Below, piece by piece: positions 30,734 through 37,537 of a DNA stretch of 64,000 nt; the stretch's first letter is position 1, and each line of letters opens with the position of its first letter. The translations under genes were made by a program, and so were the position numbers. Under the pieces are notes generated by a model, which did not search any database, was not told the origin of the DNA, and saw only the letters and a program-made list of their open reading frames with translations. Source of the DNA: DAOOOW01 sp035387885 (GTDB lineage: Bacteria > Patescibacteriota > Patescibacteriia > UBA2196); NCBI GenBank assembly GCA_035387885.1, contig DAOOOW010000002.1:9171-73170 (forward strand), read 5' to 3'.

Positions 30734-30771
30734 TTATAAGGGTGGCGCTCTAACCGCTGAGCTATATGCCC
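30734..30771 (-). pseudogene. 5' half of a split tRNA-Ile
   Basis: On the minus strand GGGCATATAGCTCAGCGGTT then AGAGCGCCACCCTTATAA: acceptor, D-arm, anticodon 5' stem and loop, ending at the anticodon loop. With the 30535-30575 piece it would make one complete tRNA, interrupted by about 160 bp that contain the intact tRNA-Ile. Confidence 0.8.
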
Positions 30772-30816
30772 GTAATTATAAAATACATAATAAATATTAG
30801 CAAGACTTTAGCCCGC

Positions 30817-30845
30817 TTGTCAAAGTTTTAAAATTATAGTAGAAT
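30817..30845 (+). promoter_or_regulatory. Promoter for rpsT
   Basis: TTGTCA (30817-30822), 17-nt spacer, TAGAAT (30840-30845). Predicted leader about 75 nt, containing a TTTGTAA tandem repeat. Confidence 0.65.
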
Positions 30846-30925
30846 ATACTTATTGATAATTTTTAAACTTTTTACATTTTAAATCTTTTGGGATTTGTAA
30901 TTTGTAATTTGTAATTTTAAAAAAT

Positions 30926-31192
30926 ATGCCTCAACAAAAAAATGCTGAAAAATCATTAAGACAGATTAAAAAAAGAACTGCTAAAAACGATAAAATTCGC
31001 AATGGTTTAGATATTTTGACTCGTCAACTTAAAAAAGCTATGGTTCTTAAAGACGCCCCTAAATCTCAAGAATTAGTCAAAAAATTAACCAAAGCTTGGG
31101 ATAAAGCCGCTCAAAAAAAAGTTTTAAAGAAAAACACCGCGGCTAGAAAAAAATCCAGAATAATGAAGAAAGTAAATACTTTGAGTAAATAA
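30926..31192 (+). CDS. rpsT: 30S ribosomal protein S20
   Basis: 88 residues, very basic and helical, matching S20: [20 protein letters not shown] at the N-terminus and [20 protein letters not shown] at the C-terminus, where the [10 protein letters not shown] motif is the family hallmark. It binds 16S rRNA early in 30S assembly. Own promoter at 30817; the FKBP gene follows after 7 nt and is probably cotranscribed. Confidence 0.96.
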   Translation: MPQQKNAEKSLRQIKKRTAKNDKIRNGLDILTRQLKKAMVLKDAPKSQELVKKLTKAWDKAAQKKVLKKNTAARKKSRIMKKVNTLSK

Positions 31193-31199
31193 TATTTTT

Positions 31200-31736
31200 A
31201 TGTCTAAAAATCAAGTAATCATTTTATTGAGTATAATTATTGCTATCTTTTTGGTTGTGGGATATTTTGAGATTGCTAAATGTGATTGCCAAAAAAATTT
31301 AGAAAATAATTCGGCTGATGTGACTACGGAACAAGAAAATACTATTAATCAAAATCAAGAAATAACTGTTCCGGTTACTGAACCGACTGAACAGTTAAAT
31401 ACAAATTCTATGGAATTACAAAAAGAAATTTTAAAAGAAGGTACTGGTGATAAACAAATTGCTAATGGCGAAACTGCCGTGGTTCATTATACTGGTTGGC
31501 TAACTGACGGCACAAAATTTGATTCTAGTGTTGATCGAGGTACGCCTTTTGAATTTAAATTGGGTGCTGGGCAAGTTATTACTGGTTGGGATCAAGGAGT
31601 TTCGGGTATGAAAGTGGGTGAGAAAAGAAAATTAACTATCCCTTATACTTTAGCTTATGGCGAAGCGGGTATTCCTGGCGCCATTCCAGCCAAAGCCACT
31701 TTAATTTTTGAAGTGGAATTATTGGGAATTAAATAA
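31200..31736 (+). CDS. FKBP-type peptidyl-prolyl isomerase, membrane-anchored
   Basis: 178 residues. An N-terminal hydrophobic helix (residues 4-24) ends in AKCDC, so this is a signal anchor or lipoprotein signal; a Thr/Asn/Gln-rich linker follows. The FKBP domain (about 75-178) is complete: [55 protein letters not shown] and [13 protein letters not shown]. It would catalyse proline cis-trans isomerisation of proteins outside the membrane. It shares a transcript with rpsT, apparently by chance of compact layout. Confidence 0.93.
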   Translation: MSKNQVIILLSIIIAIFLVVGYFEIAKCDCQKNLENNSADVTTEQENTINQNQEITVPVTEPTEQLNTNSMELQKEILKEGTGDKQIANGETAVVHYTGWLTDGTKFDSSVDRGTPFEFKLGAGQVITGWDQGVSGMKVGEKRKLTIPYTLAYGEAGIPGAIPAKATLIFEVELLGIK

Positions 31737-31775
31737 TAAATTAATTTTTTGTAATCAAATTACAAATTTAAAAGT

Positions 31776-32237
31776 ATGTCAACTTTTTTTTCACCAGAAC
31801 AAAACCAAGAAATAAATCGAAAAAATGAAGAGCAAAGACTTTTGGGATTAGAAAATTTAAGGAATAAAGCCGAAGAATTAGGTTATCAAGAAGTATCTTC
31901 GTTTGAAGAATTAGGACTTACACCAAAAGAATTAGAACGAGCAAAAGATGGTTATGCAACAAAAGAATTTATACATCTTAAAAAAGACGATGAGATTGAA
32001 AGAAAGAAGGGGGGTCTGTTTTTAAAAGCCAATAGAGCAGGTGGAACACCGGTAAAAGTTGTGGCAATTGTTTATGGTACAGACAATGGAAATAATTATA
32101 ATATAGCGGCTGATTTATTTTCTCCTGGTTTTTATGAGGGAATGGGTTGCAATCATGATTTTAATTTTGAAGAGATGGCTGCAAATTTAAAAAATGCTTT
32201 AAAGTTAGAACCTTACCCATTATCTTTTGAAAAATAA
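31776..32237 (+). CDS. Hypothetical protein
   Basis: 153 residues, starting MSTFFSPEQNQEINRKNEEQ. The first half is charged and helical (QRLLGLENLRNKAEELGYQE); the second has a compact beta-like part with FLKANRAGGTPVKVVAIVYG and YNIAADLFSPGFYEGMGCNH. No family recognised, no signal peptide. The ATG has no clear ribosome binding site. A terminator follows at 32247. Confidence 0.6.
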   Translation: MSTFFSPEQNQEINRKNEEQRLLGLENLRNKAEELGYQEVSSFEELGLTPKELERAKDGYATKEFIHLKKDDEIERKKGGLFLKANRAGGTPVKVVAIVYGTDNGNNYNIAADLFSPGFYEGMGCNHDFNFEEMAANLKNALKLEPYPLSFEK

Positions 32238-32246
32238 TTTTTGAAT

Positions 32247-32276
32247 CAAAAACCATTTATTATAGTGGTTTTTTGT
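32247..32276 (+). terminator. Terminator after the hypothetical gene
   Basis: AAAACCA (32248-32254) and TGGTTTTTT (32266-32274) with an AT-rich loop. Confidence 0.7.
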
Positions 32277-32337
32277 TTGCTTGTAAAAAGGGGATTTTAA
32301 GGGTAAAATGAATTTAAATATACATCGTAAGATTGCG

Positions 32338-32486
32338 ATATTTTATCCCCTCCTTTTAAAGGAGGGGCTTAAGCCGAAGGCTAAGGGGGTGGTTATAGTA
32401 TTAAGACAAAATTAATTTTTAATACCATGACCGCCCCCTCCGGCTAATCGCCGAGAGACCCCGCCTTTAAAAGGTGGGGATAGGGG
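32338..32486. repeat. Composite repeat of the CCCCTCCTTTTAAAGGAGGGG family
   Basis: ATCCCCTCCTTTTAAAGGAG GGG is a palindrome; GCCCCCTCCGGCTAATCGCC and CCGCCTTTAAAAGGTGGGGA follow about 70 bp on. Related pieces occur at 39625-39702 and inside the ligase-like gene at 55384-55447. The last bases could lie in the leader of the CCA-adding enzyme gene. Confidence 0.7.
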
Positions 32487-32490
32487 AATT

Positions 32491-34101
32491 ATGCTATCCA
32501 AAAATCAATCCAACCTCCAAAAATTTCTGCAAACTCTAAACCAGAGTGCGGTTTTGGATTGGTCAAAAAAATTAATTAAAGAATATCCCAAGGCTGAAGT
32601 CTATTTAGTTGGCGGCGCTGTTAGAGACGCTCTTTTAGGTGTTAAAGATAATAAAGATTTTGATTTTGTGGTCAGAGGCATATCAATGAAAAATTTAGAA
32701 AAATTTTTAGGCCGTTTGGGGTGGGTTGAAAAATTGGGGCGTAATTTTGGCGTTTTAAAATTTAAACCGAAAAAATTTGCTCAAGATAAAAATTCCAGCC
32801 CTATTTTACAAAATAAAAAAGTGCTGGATAAATTTGAACCATTGGATATCGCTTTGCCTCGCAGTGATTTTGCTTTTAATACTGGTGGCTATAAAGATGT
32901 GCAGGTTAAATTTGATAAAGATTTGAATATAGAAGAAGATTTACTGCGTCGAGATTTTACCATTAATGCTATTGCCTATAATTTGGTTAAAAAAGAGATT
33001 GTTGATCCATATGGTGGTTTGATTGATTTAAAAAATAAAACCATTCGGGCGGTTGGCCAACCAAAAATTAGATTGCGAGAAGATTATTCCAGAATTTTAA
33101 GAGCCATCAGATTGTCTTGCCAATTAAATTTTGAAATTGAAGAAAAAACACTCACTGCTGTAAAAAAATTAGCAAAAAATTTAAACGCAAAAAATAAAGC
33201 AGGGGAGTGGATAACTCCCAGAGAAACCATTGCTAAAGAAATTTTGCGTGCTTTTTATTATAACCCCATATGCGCTTTTGATTTATGTGACGAGTTAAAT
33301 ATTTTTAAAGTTTTAATGCCCGAACTTTTAAAAATGAAAAATTGCACCCAGCCAGCCAATTTTCATTCTGAAGGCGATGTCTGGCAACATACAAAATTGG
33401 CCTTGGAGAAATTAGATAGTAAAGAATTTGTGTTATTTGAAAAAAAGATAGAAAAGTTATTAGTGACAAGTGACAGGCGACAAGTAGAAAAAGAAAAAAG
33501 TGATCAGCTGGAATTAATTTTGGCTGTTATTTTTCATGATATTGGCAAACCTTATGTAAAGGAAACACCAGAAAAAAATGGCACTGACAGAATTCGTTTT
33601 AATGACCATGATAATTTTGGTGCCGATTTAACCAAGAGTATTTGTGAACGCTTAACTTTTTCTTCGCCAGAAAAATATGGGGTGGAAATTGATAATATTG
33701 TTAAACTTGTTAGAAGGCATATGATGTTAATCAATGGTCATCCAAGTCAATTTCGTCCGACCACCATTGAAAAATATTTTTTTTCTGATAATTTTCCAGG
33801 TATTAATTTACTTAAATTGGCTTATTTGGATTCTTTGGCCACTATCCCCAAGACTGGTAAATTGGAAATGAATTTGGTTGGGGCTTTAATTAAAAGAATT
33901 AAAGAGTTACAATCTTTAATGGTGCATAAAAAAACCAGAGCACAATTACCCGCACCTTTGCTTGATGGGGTTGAGATTATGAGACTGTTAAAAATTAAAC
34001 CAGGTAAAGAAGTTGGTGAATTAAAAGAAAAACTTCGCGAAGCGCAATTAATTGGGAAAATAAAAAATAAATCCGAAGCTAAAAAATATTTGCAAAAATA
34101 A
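32491..34101 (+). CDS. cca: CCA-adding tRNA nucleotidyltransferase (class II)
   Basis: Adds or repairs the 3' CCA of tRNAs; needed here because tRNA-Leu, -Glu, -Phe, -Ile and -Asp lack an encoded CCA. 536 residues. The nucleotidyltransferase head has VYLVGGAVRDALLGVKDNKD and FDFVV (DxD), then DLLRRDFTINAIAYN and REDYSRILRAIR (RRD/ERxR-type motifs). A C-terminal HD domain follows (NFHSEGDVWQHTKLALEKL, VIFHDIGKPYVKETPE, VRRHMM). The poly(A) polymerase family is hard to separate from CCA enzymes by sequence, but no second copy is seen here. Start 32491 directly follows a repeat. Confidence 0.92.
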   Translation: MLSKNQSNLQKFLQTLNQSAVLDWSKKLIKEYPKAEVYLVGGAVRDALLGVKDNKDFDFVVRGISMKNLEKFLGRLGWVEKLGRNFGVLKFKPKKFAQDKNSSPILQNKKVLDKFEPLDIALPRSDFAFNTGGYKDVQVKFDKDLNIEEDLLRRDFTINAIAYNLVKKEIVDPYGGLIDLKNKTIRAVGQPKIRLREDYSRILRAIRLSCQLNFEIEEKTLTAVKKLAKNLNAKNKAGEWITPRETIAKEILRAFYYNPICAFDLCDELNIFKVLMPELLKMKNCTQPANFHSEGDVWQHTKLALEKLDSKEFVLFEKKIEKLLVTSDRRQVEKEKSDQLELILAVIFHDIGKPYVKETPEKNGTDRIRFNDHDNFGADLTKSICERLTFSSPEKYGVEIDNIVKLVRRHMMLINGHPSQFRPTTIEKYFFSDNFPGINLLKLAYLDSLATIPKTGKLEMNLVGALIKRIKELQSLMVHKKTRAQLPAPLLDGVEIMRLLKIKPGKEVGELKEKLREAQLIGKIKNKSEAKKYLQK

Positions 34102-34132
34102 AAAGTCTCCCGTCATCTGACGGGAGATTTTT
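34102..34132. terminator. Bidirectional terminator between cca and a minus-strand gene
   Basis: TCTCCCGTCATCTGACGGGAGA at 34106-34127 is a perfect hairpin (TCTCCCGTCA/TGACGGGAGA) with A-rich left and T-rich right flanks. Confidence 0.85.
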
Positions 34133-34138
34133 GGTCAG

Positions 34139-34405
34139 TCAAAAATCAAGGTTTGTCATCTCTGATCGTCTGTTTGTTAAACAATGATTGTTTAACAAAC
34201 TATCTTGCCGTCTAAGCAAGGCTATTGTAGGGCCTTTATCCGCAGTGGTTTCGACTTCATAAGTCTTTTCACTTATTGAAGTTCCCAAAGTCTCGATTTT
34301 TGTTTTAATTTTTTCAGGTTTTTTCGAACAGTAACATTTCGCTTGCCCTGGTGTTATAATGACTACCGCCACTAACCATTTGTGGAGAGGTTTTCTTTAC
34401 GCCAT
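34139..34405 (-). pseudogene. Short gene with strong ribosome binding site and a stop at codon 3
   Basis: On the minus strand GGAGG, 8 nt, then ATG GCG TAA at 34405-34397. The same frame stays open for 86 more codons: RKPLHKWLVAVVIITPGQAK then CYCSKKPEKIKTKIETLGTS..., ending TNLDF. The start of the open part looks like a signal peptide with following Cys residues. A promoter (34482-34510) and a terminator (34102-34132) frame it. Possible readings: nonsense-mutated small secreted protein, an initiation at GTG (34372), or a two-codon leader. No family recognised. Confidence 0.5.
34172..34200. repeat. Perfect 29-bp palindrome
   Basis: GTTTGTTAAACAAT, G, ATTGTTTAACAAAC: 14-bp perfect arms around one base, within the 3' part of the broken minus-strand frame. 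Unlike the GC-rich families elsewhere. Confidence 0.7.
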
Positions 34406-34481
34406 CGTGTGGGCCTCCTATTTTTTTTCTAAAACAAACTAGTTATTTTATTAATTTTTATTTTTTTTAAAATTACTTCTA

Positions 34482-34510
34482 ATTATTTCACTTTTTTTAA
34501 AAAATGTCAA
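34482..34510 (-). promoter_or_regulatory. Minus-strand promoter for the broken short gene
   Basis: TTGACA (34510-34505 on the minus strand), 17-nt spacer, AATAAT (34487-34482). It lies just past the terminator of the 34553-34852 gene. Confidence 0.6.
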
Positions 34511-34511
34511 A

Positions 34512-34542
34512 TAAAAAAATCTCCCGTTTACAGACGGGAGAG
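34512..34542 (-). terminator. Terminator of the 99-residue minus-strand gene
   Basis: TCTCCCGT (34520-34527) and ACGGGAGA (34534-34541); the minus strand continues into TTTTTTTATTT. Stem sequence is almost that of 34106-34127. Confidence 0.8.
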
Positions 34543-34552
34543 ATAGTTGATT

Positions 34553-34852
34553 TTAACCAAGTTTGGTACATGTGATAATCACACCCTTAAGATGTGGCAA
34601 TTGACGATGAAAATGTCTTTTGAGATTAGTTTGAGTTGGACCTCTTTTTGAACCAGCAAAAGGCATTCTGTGAATTTGGGCGCTTGGTAGATTATCACCG
34701 TCAATTGGTTTAGCTGATTCACCATACTCCAAATTGTGCATTTTTTCTTCAATAAGCTGTTGACTGAGAGAATAAAAAATTTCTATTTGTTTTTTTGTCC
34801 AATGAACGATCAATACAAACCATTCTGCTGATGTGTATTTTTTCTTTTGCAT
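34553..34852 (-). CDS. Hypothetical protein
   Basis: 99 residues, starting MQKKKYTSAEWFVLIVHWTK. GGAGG before the ATG (GGAGGTAAAATG, identical in layout to prs) and a terminator at 34512 support it as a real gene. The chain is basic in the second half (GSKRGPTQTNLKRHFHRQLP) and contains no membrane segment. Family not recognised. It lies just downstream of the candidate small RNA on the same strand but has its own ribosome binding site. Confidence 0.65.
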   Translation of the reverse strand: MQKKKYTSAEWFVLIVHWTKKQIEIFYSLSQQLIEEKMHNLEYGESAKPIDGDNLPSAQIHRMPFAGSKRGPTQTNLKRHFHRQLPHLKGVIITCTKLG

Positions 34853-34927
34853 TTTACCTCCAAAATTATTAGATTTTTATTAAAGTGATAAATTAAGCCT
34901 AATATTTTAATTAAAAAAGTCAAATAA

Positions 34928-35101
34928 AAAATAAAAAGCCCGACCAATTTAGGGCTTCAAGAGGGGGGAAGGTTCCTTGGAGGTTGAACTAAGCTGGCCG
35001 GGCAAAATAGAGCCGGTTATCCTTGGAATAAGTGCCGAGTGTGGAAATTAATTTCCAAGAATAAGCCGGCTTTTGTTGTCTGAATTGATTTGTGTGTTTA
35101 T
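34928..35101 (-). ncRNA. Candidate structured small RNA with C-rich loops
   Basis: About 170 nt on the minus strand, starting just after a consensus promoter. Hairpin 1: AGCCGGCTTATTCTTGGAA pairs with TTCCAAGGATAACCGGCT. Hairpin 2: GCCCGGCCA pairs with TGGTCGGGC, enclosing TTAG-TTCAA/TTGAA and the unpaired C-rich segments AACCTCCAAGG and CCTTCCCCCCTC, and ends in TTTTTATTTTTT, so it doubles as a terminator. No reading frame stands out. The C-rich segments could pair with GGAGG ribosome binding sites. It does not fit 6S, tmRNA or SRP RNA by eye; no family search was possible. Confidence 0.65.
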
Positions 35102-35107
35102 ATTTAT

Positions 35108-35136
35108 ATAATAATAAACTGAATAAAAAATGTCAA
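35108..35136 (-). promoter_or_regulatory. Promoter of the candidate small RNA
   Basis: Minus strand TTGACA (35136-35131), 17-nt spacer, TATTAT (35113-35108); predicted start about 35101. Confidence 0.75.
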
Positions 35137-35157
35137 GAGTCATTTAAGGAGTGCTTA

Positions 35158-35186
35158 TTCCCAAAATATTTTTTAAATGTTAAGAT
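35158..35186 (+). promoter_or_regulatory. Promoter of gatC
   Basis: TTCCCA (35158-35163), 17-nt spacer, TAAGAT (35181-35186), then 6 nt to the gatC ATG, so a leaderless mRNA is likely. Confidence 0.55.
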
Positions 35187-35192
35187 ATATTT

Positions 35193-35498
35193 ATGTTAAT
35201 CAAAGAAGAAGTTCAACATATTGCCGATTTGGCCAGAATCGAACTGACTAATCAGGAAACAGAAAAATATCAAGAGCAACTTGGTCATATTTTAGATTAT
35301 ATGGAAAAATTAAAAGAAGTTGATATTGCTAGTGTTACCGTTTCTGATAGTGGCACAAATGATTTAGAAAATATTTGGCGAGAAGATGCAATTAAAACAC
35401 AAGATGCAATTAACAACAGTCAAGAAAATGAAACTAATTTAATTGACATGGCGCCAAGTGTGGAAAATCGGCAAGTGAAAGTAAAATCAGTATTTTAA
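35193..35498 (+). CDS. gatC: Asp-tRNA(Asn)/Glu-tRNA(Gln) amidotransferase subunit C
   Basis: 101 residues. VQHIADLARIELTNQETEKY then QEQLGHILDYMEKLKEVDI is the standard GatC opening; the C-terminal ENRQVKVKSVF tail is typical of the part that wraps GatA. The GatCAB complex converts Glu-tRNA(Gln) or Asp-tRNA(Asn) to the amidated form. gatA follows after a palindromic repeat; gatB is not in the window. Confidence 0.94.
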   Translation: MLIKEEVQHIADLARIELTNQETEKYQEQLGHILDYMEKLKEVDIASVTVSDSGTNDLENIWREDAIKTQDAINNSQENETNLIDMAPSVENRQVKVKSVF

Positions 35499-35527
35499 TT
35501 TTTTGTTTTTATTTTATTTTTATAAAC

Positions 35528-35580
35528 ACGGGATCCCTCGACTTAGGCCTCGCTTTGTTCGGCCTTCGCTCGGGATGATA
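35528..35580. repeat. Palindromic element between gatC and gatA
   Basis: CGGGATCCCTCGACTTAGGC and CGCTTTGTTCGGCCTTCGCT CGGGATGATAAC: outer CGGGATCC/GGGATGAT arms and inner AGGCCTCG/CGGCCTTCG arms, the GTCATCCCGAGC...GAGGGATCCCG family. Confidence 0.7.
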
Positions 35581-35590
35581 ACTTTCAAAG

Positions 35591-37030
35591 ATGATTAAAG
35601 AATTACATCAAAAACTTATTAATAAAGAAATATCCGCAGTGGAACTCACTCGCGATTATTTAGCGCGCGCAGAAGCCAAAAACTCTGAACTTAATGCTTT
35701 TATCACAATAGTTAGTGATTCTGCTTTAAGACAAGCAGTGGCAGTTGATAGAAAAATAAAAAATAATGAAGAAATTTCGTTAATTGCTGGCCTGCCTTGT
35801 AGTATTAAAGATGTCATTATGACAGAGGGTATTAGGACTACAGCTGCATCTAAAATTTTAGAAAATTATATTGCTTCTTATGACGCCACGTCTGTTGGCA
35901 AAATAAAAAATGCTAAGGCTGTAATTTTGGGTAAAAATAATTGCGATGAATTTGCCATGGGCGGCTCTAATGAAAATTCTGGTTTTGGTCCAGTTAAAAA
36001 TCCACTTGATTTAGAACGCGTGCCAGGTGGATCTTCTGGTGGCTCTGCAGTAAGTGTGGCTGCGGATTTAGCAGTTTATGCTCTAGGCACAGATACTGGT
36101 GGTTCAGTGCGCCAACCAGCGGCTTTTTGTGGAGTGGTTGGTCTGAAACCAACTTATGGGGCAGTTTCACGTCATGGTTTAATTGCTATGGCTTCATCAT
36201 TAGACCAAATTGGACCATTAACAAAAAATATTGAAGACGCCAAAATTATTTTTGATATAATTAAAGGCAAAGATAAATTTGACTCAACGAGTCAAGAATT
36301 TCCAATTTCCAACCAGCCTACCGGACGGACAGGTTTCCAATTTCCAATAAATTTTAAAAAATTAAAAATCGGCATTCCTAAAGAATATTTTGTTAAAGGC
36401 ATTGACACTGAAGTGGAATCCGCGGTGCGTGAAGTAATAAAAAAAGCAGAAGCATTGGGCGCGGAAATTGTGGAAGTTAGTTTGCCATATACTGAATATG
36501 CGCTGGCTGTTTATTATATTATCCAACCTGCAGAAGCCAGCGCCAATTTAGCGCGCTTTGATGGCATTCGTTATGGCAAGCGAGCTGAGGCGACTGAAAA
36601 TTTAATTGAAGTTTATAAAAAAACTCGCGCGGAATTTTTAGGTGAAGAAGTTAAAAGAAGAATAATGCTCGGCACTTACACTTTATCGGCTGGATATTTT
36701 GACGCTTATTATAAAAAAGCCAACGCAGTTAGAAAATTAATTAAGCAAGATTTTACTAATGTGTTTGAAAGCGTTGATTTATTAATTACTCCAACCACAC
36801 CTACCTCTGCTTTTAAATTAGGTGAAAAAACTAGCGATCCATTAACAATGTATTTGGAAGATATTTTTACAGTACCGATTAATTTAGCTGGTTTACCGGC
36901 CATGTCCATGCCAGCCGGCCAAACAAAATCCGGTTTGCCCATTGGGGTACAATTAATTGCCCCATGGTTTGGGGAAGATGTTTTGTTTGAGGTGGGGGAG
37001 GAGTTAGAAAGAGTAATCCGTAATATGTAA
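35591..37030 (+). CDS. gatA: Asp-tRNA(Asn)/Glu-tRNA(Gln) amidotransferase subunit A
   Basis: 479 residues, amidase-signature enzyme that releases ammonia from glutamine for GatB. Catalytic Lys in GLPCSIKDVIMTEG, the Ser-cisSer pair in VPGGSSGGSAVSVAADLAVY and GTDTGGSVRQPAAFCGVVGL. Residues around 237-252 (FPISNQPTGRTGFQFPINF) derive from an in-frame repeat inserted in a surface region. Also LITPTTPTSAF and PINLAGLPAMSMPAG near the C-terminus. gatC is just upstream. Confidence 0.96.
   Translation: MIKELHQKLINKEISAVELTRDYLARAEAKNSELNAFITIVSDSALRQAVAVDRKIKNNEEISLIAGLPCSIKDVIMTEGIRTTAASKILENYIASYDATSVGKIKNAKAVILGKNNCDEFAMGGSNENSGFGPVKNPLDLERVPGGSSGGSAVSVAADLAVYALGTDTGGSVRQPAAFCGVVGLKPTYGAVSRHGLIAMASSLDQIGPLTKNIEDAKIIFDIIKGKDKFDSTSQEFPISNQPTGRTGFQFPINFKKLKIGIPKEYFVKGIDTEVESAVREVIKKAEALGAEIVEVSLPYTEYALAVYYIIQPAEASANLARFDGIRYGKRAEATENLIEVYKKTRAEFLGEEVKRRIMLGTYTLSAGYFDAYYKKANAVRKLIKQDFTNVFESVDLLITPTTPTSAFKLGEKTSDPLTMYLEDIFTVPINLAGLPAMSMPAGQTKSGLPIGVQLIAPWFGEDVLFEVGEELERVIRNM
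36299..36349. repeat. In-frame repeat in gatA
   Basis: TTTCCAATTTCCAACC, a GCCTACCGGACGGACAGG core and TTTCCAATTTCCAATA: direct TTTCCAATTTCC repeats flank a core like the GCCTACCGGTAGGC palindromes. Confidence 0.6.
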
Positions 37031-37110
37031 TCCGTAATCTGTAAAAGGAATAAATTGATTTAAAAATTTTATTACCAATTACTAATTACCAATTACAAAT
37101 TACTTTTTGT
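37022..37110. repeat. TAATCCGTAATCTGTAA / ATTACCAATTAC repeat
   Basis: Short tandem variants, GTAATCCGTAATCTGTAA then ATTACCAATTACTAATTACC and AATTACAAATTAC, fill the gap after gatA. The same kind of unit occurs in frame in the GT4 gene (21045), pheT (46868) and the ligase-like gene (55754). Confidence 0.6.
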
Positions 37111-37166
37111 TGTTTTATTGCCAAATTTTATATTTATGATAGAATAATTCTAGTTTTTTATTGGGC

Positions 37167-37260
37167 GGAGCGGTAGTTCAGTTGGTTAGAACGCTGCCCT
37201 GTCATGGCATGAGGGTTGAAATCTGCCCCAAGGCAGATTTCAACGGTTCAAGTCCCGTCG
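37167..37260 (+). pseudogene. Broken tRNA-Asp copy A with hairpin, lacking the 3' acceptor
   Basis: GGAGCGGTAGTTCAGTTGGT onward is identical to the intact tRNA-Asp through the anticodon (GTC). Then GTTGAAATCTGCC, CCAA, GGCAGATTTCAAC forms a perfect 13-bp hairpin in the variable-loop position, followed by GGTTCAAGTCCCGTCG and loss of the 3' acceptor. Bases 37199-37256 are repeated exactly at 37421-37478. Confidence 0.85.
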
Positions 37261-37306
37261 TAATATTTTATTTTATTTTTACATTTTAATAAATGGTTCC
37301 CCAAAC

Positions 37307-37380
37307 GGAGCGGTAGTTCAGTTGGTTAGAACGCTGCCCTGTCACGGCAGAGGTCACGGGTTCGAGTCCCGTCCGCTCCG
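37307..37380 (+). tRNA. tRNA-Asp (anticodon GUC)
   Basis: Acceptor GGAGCGG/CCGCTCC with discriminator G, anticodon stem CTGCC/GGCAG with loop CTGTCAC (GTC), T-arm ACGGG TTCGAGT CCCGT. CCA is not encoded. It lies between two hairpin-bearing broken copies. Confidence 0.95.
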
Positions 37381-37420
37381 TTTGGCGAATAATAAAAGTA
37401 AGATGAAATATTATAAAAAA

Positions 37421-37508
37421 CTGTCATGGCATGAGGGTTGAAATCTGCCCCAAGGCAGATTTCAACGGTTCAAGTCCCTGCCTACCGGCAGGCAGACCGT
37501 CCGCTCCG
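37421..37508 (+). pseudogene. Broken tRNA-Asp copy B with hairpin, 3' part only
   Basis: Begins CTGTCATGGCATGAGGGTTG in the anticodon region, carries the same GTTGAAATCTGCC-CCAA hairpin as copy A, then GGTTCAAGTCCC, a second palindrome (CTGCCTACCGGCAGGCAG) inside the T-stem, and the 3' acceptor CCGTCCGCTCCG. The 5' half is missing. Confidence 0.85.
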
Positions 37509-37537
37509 TTTAAAAAAGAATTTTTTAATCTAAAAAC

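Noticed and set aside
34928..35101. 6S RNA, SRP RNA, tmRNA or T-box
   Set aside because: Two separate hairpins instead of one long rod; no SRP loop sequences, no tmRNA acceptor ends, no T-box anti-terminator motif.
37167..37508. CRISPR-like array (three related units)
   Set aside because: The repeated units are tRNA-Asp copies, not spaced identical repeats with unique spacers, and no cas genes are present.
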